Shown here piece after piece: positions 58,579 to 64,000 of a stretch of 64,000 bases of DNA. How positions within the stretch are numbered: position 1 is the stretch's first letter; every line of letters starts with the position of its first letter. The notes under the pieces are model-generated. The model saw only the letters and a list, made by a program, of their open reading frames with translations, ran no database searches and was not told where the DNA came from. The DNA is from Perspicuibacillus lycopersici (GTDB lineage: Bacteria > Bacillota > Bacilli > Bacillales > Caldibacillaceae), in the NCBI RefSeq assembly GCF_025660475.1, contig NZ_JAOUSF010000002.1:620001-684000 (forward strand), written 5' to 3'. Both the position numbers and the translations under genes were made by a program.

Positions 58579-58615
58579 GTATTATCTGTTATATTGATTG
58601 TATAACAGATAATAC
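58579..58615. promoter_or_regulatory. Perfect 15-bp inverted repeat, likely GntR operator
   Basis: GTATTATCTGTTATA (58579-58593) and its exact complement TATAACAGATAATAC (58601-58615) flank a 7-bp spacer, 24 bp upstream of the gntR start codon. Position and symmetry suit an autoregulatory operator lying over the promoter. Confidence 0.8.
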
Positions 58616-58657
58616 GAAAATGCAAATGTTCGAATATTTATTTTCCAGATAAATTAT

Positions 58658-58690
58658 AAAAAAGAGGCTGCCATTAAAAGCAACCTCCTC
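58658..58690 (-). terminator. Terminator of tdh
   Basis: GAGGTTGC and GCAGCCTC pair with one wobble around TTTTAATG, followed by T6 on the minus strand. Confidence 0.85.
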
Positions 58691-58693
58691 TTA

Positions 58694-59644
58694 TTATTTC
58701 AGTAGTTTTGGTTTTAATTTTTCTAACATGTCTTTTGTCATTTGTGCTAAATCATATTTTGTCTGGAATCCCCATTCAGATTGTGCTGCACTGATATCAA
58801 GGGAATTTGGCCAACTTTCGGCAATTTTTTGTCGCATTGGGTCTACGTTATACTCCAAAACGAATTCTGGGATATGCTTTTTGATTGCTTCAGCAAAATG
58901 CTCAGGGGCAACGCTCATTGCAGTAACATTAAATGCATTCCGATGAACTAGTTTCGCTCCATCAGTTTCCATCAGTTGGATAATTGCCTGTAACGCATCT
59001 GGCATATACATCATATCCATATAGGTTCCTTTATCAATAAAGGAAGCGTATTTTTTGTTTTTCACTGCTTCATAGTATATTTCCACTGCGTAATCAGTTG
59101 TTCCCCCGCCAGGTGGTGTTACATAAGATATTAATCCTGGAAAACGAACACCTCTAGTGTCGACACCGAATTTGTGAAAATAATAATCACAAAGTAGTTC
59201 CCCAGCTACCTTATTTACGCCATACATCGTAGTTGGTCGTTGAATAGTATCCTGCGGTGTTCTATCCTTTGGTGTACTTGGTCCAAACGCACCGATGGAG
59301 CTTGGTGTGAAAAATTGTAGATTTTGCTCTTTTGCTACCTCCAGTGCATTCACAAGTCCACCCATGTTTAAATTCCATGCTAAAAGTGGCTTCGCTTCTG
59401 CAGTAGCTGATAATAATGCAGCGAGATGAATAATTGTGTCCACCTGATATTTTTGTGCAAGCTCTGCCATTCTATTTCCATCCATTACATCCAATATTTC
59501 AAATGGACCTGTTTCTGTTATTTCACCGTCTCGTTTTCGTATATCTGTTGCAATGACATTGTTATTTCCATATTGTTTACGGAGCTCCATGGTTAGTTCT
59601 GAACCAATTTGCCCTAAAGCTCCTGTTACTATAATCTTTTGCAT
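58694..59644 (-). CDS. tdh: L-threonine 3-dehydrogenase, short-chain (epimerase-like) type
   Basis: NAD-dependent oxidation of L-threonine to 2-amino-3-oxobutyrate. 316 residues, extended SDR fold: GALGQIG at 8-14, [50 protein letters not shown] with the Tyr and Lys of YxxxK, and [26 protein letters not shown]. This is the SDR-type Tdh, unrelated to the zinc MDR enzyme. ATG with GGAGGAAG. It follows kbl, the next step of the pathway, after 286 bp. Confidence 0.92.
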   Translation of the reverse strand: MQKIIVTGALGQIGSELTMELRKQYGNNNVIATDIRKRDGEITETGPFEILDVMDGNRMAELAQKYQVDTIIHLAALLSATAEAKPLLAWNLNMGGLVNALEVAKEQNLQFFTPSSIGAFGPSTPKDRTPQDTIQRPTTMYGVNKVAGELLCDYYFHKFGVDTRGVRFPGLISYVTPPGGGTTDYAVEIYYEAVKNKKYASFIDKGTYMDMMYMPDALQAIIQLMETDGAKLVHRNAFNVTAMSVAPEHFAEAIKKHIPEFVLEYNVDPMRQKIAESWPNSLDISAAQSEWGFQTKYDLAQMTKDMLEKLKPKLLK

Positions 59645-59873
59645 ACTACTTCCTCCGAAAAAAATATCTCACCAAAAGTTTATTCTAATACTTTTGCTTT
59701 GGGAATCCTATAGTTACTTTTTTCTACTATAAAGATTGACTAATCTTCCGCACAGTACTTCGGACGGGCGGACGCCAACATGTATTTCCCTCTCCTTAAG
59801 GTTACCCTTATAAAGGAGAATTCTTTATTACTCGAACGTGAATTTGATTTTCTAGTTGAAAATCAGTGCGCGA

Positions 59874-59911
59874 TTTTAGGGAAGAGGTAATTGTACACCA
59901 CTTCCCTAAAA
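59874..59911. repeat. Inverted repeat between kbl and tdh
   Basis: TTTTAGGGAAG and CTTCCCTAAAA pair perfectly, and GGT/ACC inside extends the stem. It lies 20 bp after the kbl stop. No T run on the minus strand beyond the stem, so termination there may be partial. The rest of the gap holds only the tdh ribosome-binding site. Confidence 0.6.
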
Positions 59912-59930
59912 AGCATTGTAAACGGAGATA

Positions 59931-61121
59931 TTAAATTATCCCTAATTCTTTCCCGATCTTTTCATATACAGTTAATGCTTGATCAAGCATTTCTTTTGTA
60001 TGTGCTGCAGTTGGCATATTTCGCACTCGACCGGTTCCTTTTGGTACCGTTGGGAAGACGATCGATTTTGCGTAGACACCTTCTTCAAATAGGCGTTTAC
60101 TAAACGTTTGGGTTAGTTTTTCATCACCAACAATGCATGGAGTAATTGGTGTTTCACTGTCGCCAATGTTAAAACCAAGGGATTTCAAGCCTTTTTTCAA
60201 GTAATCGCCATTTTCCCAAAGGCGGTCATTTAATTCGGTACTTTCCATTAATAGCTCAATCGCCTTCGTTGCTGCTACAGCATCTGCAGGGGTTACCGCT
60301 GTTGAAAACAAGAATGGACGGGAGCGTACCTTCAGCCAATCAATTAAATCTCTTCTTCCCGCTACATAGCCACCAACAACACCAATTGCTTTCGATAATG
60401 TTCCGATTTGGAAATCAACTTTATCTTGTAACCCAAAATGTTTTACTGTTCCTGCCCCTTTTCCTAGAACACCGGAGCCATGTGCATCATCTACATAGAC
60501 CATTAAGTCGAATTCCTCTGCGATTTCAATAATTTCCGGAAGCTTTGCAATATCCCCATCCATTGAGAAAACGCCATCGGTAATAACCATTAACTTATTG
60601 TATTTTCCTGATTCCTTTGCAGCTTTCGCTTTGGCACGTAAATCTTCCATATCGGAGTGGTTAAAACGAATAACCGTTGCTCGCGATAAGCGGCAGCCAT
60701 CAATAATTGATGCATGATTTAATTCATCCGATAAGATTGCATCATTTTTATCCATAACAGCGGAAATGGCTGCCATGTTACAGTTGAAGCCAGATTGATA
60801 AGAAATTGCTGCTTCTGTTCCTTTAAATTTTGCAATGGTTTGCTCTAGTTTTAAGTGGATATCTAACGTGCCATTAATCGTACGCACTGCCCCAGCACCT
60901 ACTCCATAATGTTCAATCGCTTCTTTAGCCACCTGCTTTAAACGCTCATCTGTTGCTAAACCTAAATAATTATTCGAAGAAAGATTTACTAATGTTTTAC
61001 CATTAATTGTAATCATTTGCCCATTGGCACTTTCCAACGGATCGATTTCGTTATACAAACCATGTTCCTTTAAATCCTGTAAATTCGTTTGTAAAAATGT
61101 TTGTAAAGTTTCACTCGACAT
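59931..61121 (-). CDS. kbl: glycine C-acetyltransferase (2-amino-3-ketobutyrate CoA ligase)
   Basis: PLP enzyme that splits 2-amino-3-oxobutyrate with CoA to glycine and acetyl-CoA, completing threonine degradation begun by Tdh. 396 residues of the alpha-oxoamine synthase family: [48 protein letters not shown] and the PLP lysine in [13 protein letters not shown]. BioF-type synthases are related, but the pairing with tdh supports Kbl. ATG with AGGAGG. Confidence 0.94.
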   Translation of the reverse strand: MSSETLQTFLQTNLQDLKEHGLYNEIDPLESANGQMITINGKTLVNLSSNNYLGLATDERLKQVAKEAIEHYGVGAGAVRTINGTLDIHLKLEQTIAKFKGTEAAISYQSGFNCNMAAISAVMDKNDAILSDELNHASIIDGCRLSRATVIRFNHSDMEDLRAKAKAAKESGKYNKLMVITDGVFSMDGDIAKLPEIIEIAEEFDLMVYVDDAHGSGVLGKGAGTVKHFGLQDKVDFQIGTLSKAIGVVGGYVAGRRDLIDWLKVRSRPFLFSTAVTPADAVAATKAIELLMESTELNDRLWENGDYLKKGLKSLGFNIGDSETPITPCIVGDEKLTQTFSKRLFEEGVYAKSIVFPTVPKGTGRVRNMPTAAHTKEMLDQALTVYEKIGKELGII

Positions 61122-61518
61122 AATGAAAACCTCCTATTTTATATTGTTATGTAATCGTCAAATTGCGAACTAATTTTCGTATGGAACAAACAGAAAAAAT
61201 TACGGAATTTCTTTTTACATCCCTTTCATTTTATCATATCCAATCTTTTGTTGATAATTGTAAATATACTTTCTCCTGATTTCGTATGATTCTTTTGGCG
61301 GAGAAATTTGTTATGAACGATTAGGCTAACTAACACACAAAATGTTCTTCGGTTTCCGCTTACTTATTTTCTAAATTATTAATTGACCTACTTTTTGCTC
61401 ATTAGGTAATATTAAGTATATAATCTGTTATTTGGTTTTCACCTGTGAGCTATGGGCATTGGCGTATACGCTGGCACTGTTATTCTGTTTTATTCCACCT
61501 GCTGATGAGGTGATTTGC
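61122..61518. other. AT-rich gap upstream of kbl, no gene seen
   Basis: Holds the kbl promoter by position, but I found no clearly spaced -35/-10 pair. The plus-strand frame beginning near 61432 only becomes protein-like after 61519. Confidence 0.4.
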
Positions 61519-61867
61519 GTGAATAAACTTTCAATGACAACGTTATTAAATACTTGTTCTGAAATTTTTCCAAATGAAGCATCTATTGCGGTAGCTAATT
61601 CACAATCCTCTTATATTATCGACCAAGCAAAGCAATGGATTTACAAATAAAGCCTCGTGATCAAATTAAAAAGAGCTCTGAATCCTATATGGCTCTTTCA
61701 TCCAAGCAAAAAATTTTCTCCTGCATTGATCGTCATATGTTTGGTGTTTCTTATTTCGGTATTTCCGTACCAATAGTAGAAAACGGGGAATTAAATTGTG
61801 TAACGGCGATCTTACCGATGCAAACAAGGAGGTGCGTCCATCTGTATTGTCAGTGAAAAGGCTTTGA
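61519..61867 (+). pseudogene. decayed regulator gene (N-terminal sensory domain, LytTR-type family)
   Basis: Begins GTG with GAGGTGAT upstream: VNKLSMTTLLNTCSEIFPNE. Two frameshifts are needed to keep one protein-like reading: near 61630 (SSYIIDQAK to MDLQIKPRDQIKKSSESYMAL) and near 61825 (AILPMQT to KEVRPSVLSVK). The stitched product has the GAF-like pattern ..QIKPxDxIKxSSESYMAL...FGVSYFGISVPIVENGELNCVTAIL seen in sensory domains of LytTR regulators, but ends with no DNA-binding domain. Family name from memory, so moderate certainty; the broken state is seen directly. Confidence 0.6.
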
Positions 61868-61962
61868 AGTAAATACTTGGTAGTAGGAAGGCTTTTTTAT
61901 ATAATGAAAGAATACATGAATAATAGTTTGCACGAACGTCAAAAATAAAGGGGCTTATAGCG

Positions 61963-62136
61963 ATGACGAAAGAGGAAATTCAAAGAAAAATAGAGGAATT
62001 GAAAAGTGATTATGTTCGCCTACAAGCAGATTTAGAAAAGCTTACATTTGTTGGCGGTAATGGGGCTCAAACAGAAAAAGTATTGGAGAGTATGGAAATA
62101 GAGCTTCGCGAGTTAAGAAGAATGTTAGAGGCATAA
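61963..62136 (+). CDS. SE1832 family small coiled-coil protein
   Basis: 57 residues: MTKEEIQRKIEELKSDYVRL, a hinge (KLTFVGGNGAQ) and a second charged helix (TEKVLESMEIELRELRRMLEA), i.e. a helical hairpin. The start and overall layout match the small SE1832 family of Bacillales, whose role is unknown. ATG with AAAGGGG ten bases upstream and a strong terminator after it. Short but well supported. Confidence 0.8.
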   Translation: MTKEEIQRKIEELKSDYVRLQADLEKLTFVGGNGAQTEKVLESMEIELRELRRMLEA

Positions 62137-62150
62137 TTACTTCTCATAGT

Positions 62151-62184
62151 AAAAGGACCTTATTTAAAAAATAAGGTCCTTTTG
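62151..62184. terminator. Bidirectional terminator, SE1832-type gene and CorC-type gene
   Basis: AAAAGGACCTTATTT and AAATAAGGTCCTTTT form a 15-bp perfect stem with a 4-nt loop between convergent genes. Confidence 0.93.
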
Positions 62185-62210
62185 ATTTATTGTTTAAAAG
62201 CGGCGAACTA

Positions 62211-63539
62211 TTAATCGTCGTCCTCTTCTCCATCTTCCAAATCTAATTTCGTAATCATTACTTTATCGACTCGGACATGGTCCATGTCTACCACTTCCAG
62301 CTTCAAGTCTTCAATTTGAACAAAATCGCCAACCTTCGGAATGTCCCCAATTTGCATGGTAATAAGTCCCCCGAGGGTATGGAAATTATTTCCTCCCCGT
62401 AGCTCTGGCGAGTCCTCTAAATCGAAGTAGCGTCTGAAAGTATCTATAGAAATAAGTCCATCTGCAAGCCAAGTTTCTTCATCTCTCTGCATGATTTGTG
62501 GATCTGACATATCTTCCTTCAATGGCATATCACCAATAATATTTTCCATAAAATCGTGAAGTGTAACGAATCCTTCGATACCGCCATATTCATCGATAAC
62601 AACCGCTTCATGCTGTCCAGATTTCTTCAATGTTTCCAATGCTTGGAACACCTTCATCGGTTCAGGGAGCACTAACGTGTCCTTCATACATTCTTCTAAT
62701 GTAAACGGTTCCCCGCTTGCCATTTTCGCAAAAACTTCTTTCGTATGAACGATCCCTTGAAAATTGTCCAAACTTCCCTTCCCAACCGGAAATTTTGAGT
62801 GGAGACTTTCATTCATTTTCTTTAAGTTTTCTTCTAGTGGTTTATCAATATCAATCCAAACCAACTGGGTACGTGGTGTTAAAATATCGCCTAATCGTTT
62901 GTCTCCCATATAAAAGATTTGCTCGACTAAATCTTGTTCAATTTGTTCGACTACTCCACTATATACACCTTGCTCAATTAACTGTGTAATTTCTTCCTCA
63001 GTTACATCATATTCTTTCGTTGGTTTGATTTTTAGTAATTTTAATATTATTTCCGTTGATTTACTTAAAATCCAAATTAGCGGTCTACCAATTTTCGAGA
63101 AATAATACATCGGCTTCGATATGATTAATGCAATCTTTTCGGGATCTGACATCCCAATTCGCTTCGGTACCAATTCCCCGATAATTAATGATAAGTAAGT
63201 TGTTAAACCCACAACTACAAATAAGCTAAACTGGGCACTAAAGGGTGCTAAAAAGTCTACTTTTTTCACATAGACAGATAATTGATTTGCAATCGTTGCA
63301 CCACCGAAAGCCCCTGTAATAACTCCAATTAACGTAATTCCAATTTGAATTGTCGATAATAATTGGGTTGGATTTTCAGCTAATTTTAATGCATAGCTTG
63401 CACGAGAGTTACCTTCCTCCGCAAGTTTTTCTAATCTCCCTTTTCGAGAGGTTACGATACTTATTTCTGTCATCGCGAAAATACCATTTGCAATAATTAA
63501 AATAAATACGATAATGACGGATGTCCACAGACTGTCCAA
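62211..63539 (-). CDS. CNNM/CorC-type hemolysin-family membrane protein
   Basis: 442 residues: DUF21 (CNNM) membrane domain with four hydrophobic segments (about 1-190, including EISIVTSRKGRLEKLAEEGN and LIIGELVPKRIG), a CBS pair (about 205-335, with MGDKRLGDILTPRTQLVWID and VVIDEYGGIEGFVTLHDFMENIIGD) and a CorC_HlyC transporter-associated domain with an acidic end (EDGEEDDD). Related Bacillus proteins take part in Mg2+ efflux; the hemolysin name is historical. No ribosome-binding site anomaly; ATG start. Confidence 0.9.
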   Translation of the reverse strand: MDSLWTSVIIVFILIIANGIFAMTEISIVTSRKGRLEKLAEEGNSRASYALKLAENPTQLLSTIQIGITLIGVITGAFGGATIANQLSVYVKKVDFLAPFSAQFSLFVVVGLTTYLSLIIGELVPKRIGMSDPEKIALIISKPMYYFSKIGRPLIWILSKSTEIILKLLKIKPTKEYDVTEEEITQLIEQGVYSGVVEQIEQDLVEQIFYMGDKRLGDILTPRTQLVWIDIDKPLEENLKKMNESLHSKFPVGKGSLDNFQGIVHTKEVFAKMASGEPFTLEECMKDTLVLPEPMKVFQALETLKKSGQHEAVVIDEYGGIEGFVTLHDFMENIIGDMPLKEDMSDPQIMQRDEETWLADGLISIDTFRRYFDLEDSPELRGGNNFHTLGGLITMQIGDIPKVGDFVQIEDLKLEVVDMDHVRVDKVMITKLDLEDGEEDDD

Positions 63540-63909
63540 AAGCTAATTCACCATTCCTTACATTGATAAAATTTTTTTAAATCTCATTATAACACATTTT
63601 GTCCTATACGAATATATTTTATCATACTTATCTTATGTTTGAATGTAAAATGTGAAGTATCGTCAATTTTATTAACAGACTTGTCTTTCGAAAATAAACC
63701 GTTTGATTTTTTAGGACAATCCCTTCAGCTTAAGGAATCCCCCGTACATTTTCAGCCCTCGTATTTTAGAATATTCCTCAAAAACATTTTCCGCATAGTA
63801 TTCTCAATATAGGGCATAGTAACATTTGATTTTTTCCATTCCTTATACTTTATAGGATATTATTTCCAATATTTTTCAAAAAAAGCGTAATTATATGGAA
63901 GTGATTGGA
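63540..63909. other. AT-rich gap at the right end, nothing identified
   Basis: Divergent promoters of the CorC-type gene and the partial gene at 63910 must lie here. I see no clear spaced elements and no structured RNA. Confidence 0.4.
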
Positions 63910-64000
63910 ATGTCCGTTGAAAATAACCGAAACGAAAGAGCTTATTTTTTAGTTGCATTGCTTTTAATTTTGATATTCGTCTCCCCTTTGTTTCTATTCG
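63910..64000 (+). CDS. membrane protein N-terminus, cut by window edge
   Basis: Reads MSVENNRNERAYFLVALLLILIF and onward into a hydrophobic segment, then runs off the window. GGAAGTGA lies upstream of the ATG; an in-frame ATG five codons earlier is possible. Basic/polar N-terminus plus hydrophobic stretch suggests a membrane or exported protein. Family cannot be told from 30 residues. Confidence 0.5.
   Translation, partial: MSVENNRNERAYFLVALLLILIFVSPLFLF

Noticed and set aside
61432-61856. Two separate small plus-strand genes
   Set aside because: They read as one protein family broken by a frameshift, so a single pseudogene explains both.

Overview
The window is a chromosomal segment of a low-GC, endospore-forming member of the Bacillaceae. 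Three things support this: Shine-Dalgarno sites of the AAAGGAGG type with many TTG and GTG starts; sporulation and germination genes (spo0F, rsfA, cwlJ, gerQ, a pbpG-type PBP); and a gene order following the tdk-rpmE-rho-glpX-murA-tal-fbaA-spo0F-pyrG-rpoE and fadF-cls-argS-speE-pbpG-ywh-ywg-ywf-ywd blocks of Bacillus subtilis. The genus cannot be fixed by reading alone. No tRNA, rRNA, prophage, CRISPR or insertion sequence was seen.

Layout: 1-11.3 kb holds core housekeeping genes, with thymidine kinase cut by the window edge, then L31, Rho, class II FBPase, MurA2, transaldolase-like aldolase, FBP aldolase, Spo0F, CTP synthase and RNA polymerase delta. 11.5-23.2 kb is a short/branched-chain fatty acid operon (fadF, thiolase, hydroxybutyryl-CoA dehydrogenase, two acyl-CoA dehydrogenases, a TetR regulator and fused isobutyryl-CoA mutase IcmF). 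It has a FadR-type operator on its promoter and a CcpA cre site inside it. 23.3-45.4 kb holds cls, argS, speE, pbpG, the ywhD/ywhC/ywhB group, ywgA/ywfO, rsfA, lipL, pta, hemQ, cwlJ, gerQ, speD, pdxK and the bacillithiol deacetylase bshB2.

45.5-50.8 kb looks accessory: a DUF4279-like protein, a secreted nuclease lipoprotein, an aldo-keto reductase, a 17-unit tandem array with an exact 52-bp period, and two GNAT acetyltransferases. 50.8-63.6 kb holds tldD/tldE, an M42 aminopeptidase, a YjiH-type membrane protein, a GntR/DUF1648 pair, the tdh-kbl threonine degradation genes, a decayed LytTR-type regulator gene, a small SE1832-family protein and a CNNM/CorC-type membrane protein.

The most interesting item is at 56.6-57.0 kb. 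A consensus sigma-A promoter drives a yybP-ykoY (Mn2+) riboswitch whose expression platform is a chain of mutually exclusive hairpins. The only gene behind it is a 42-codon basic small protein resembling the FbpB family. Other regulatory signals readable directly are a pyrG CTP attenuator with its GGG start site, a sigma-H promoter/0A box at spo0F, a perfect 15-bp inverted repeat ahead of the gntR gene, and several dispersed intergenic repeat elements.
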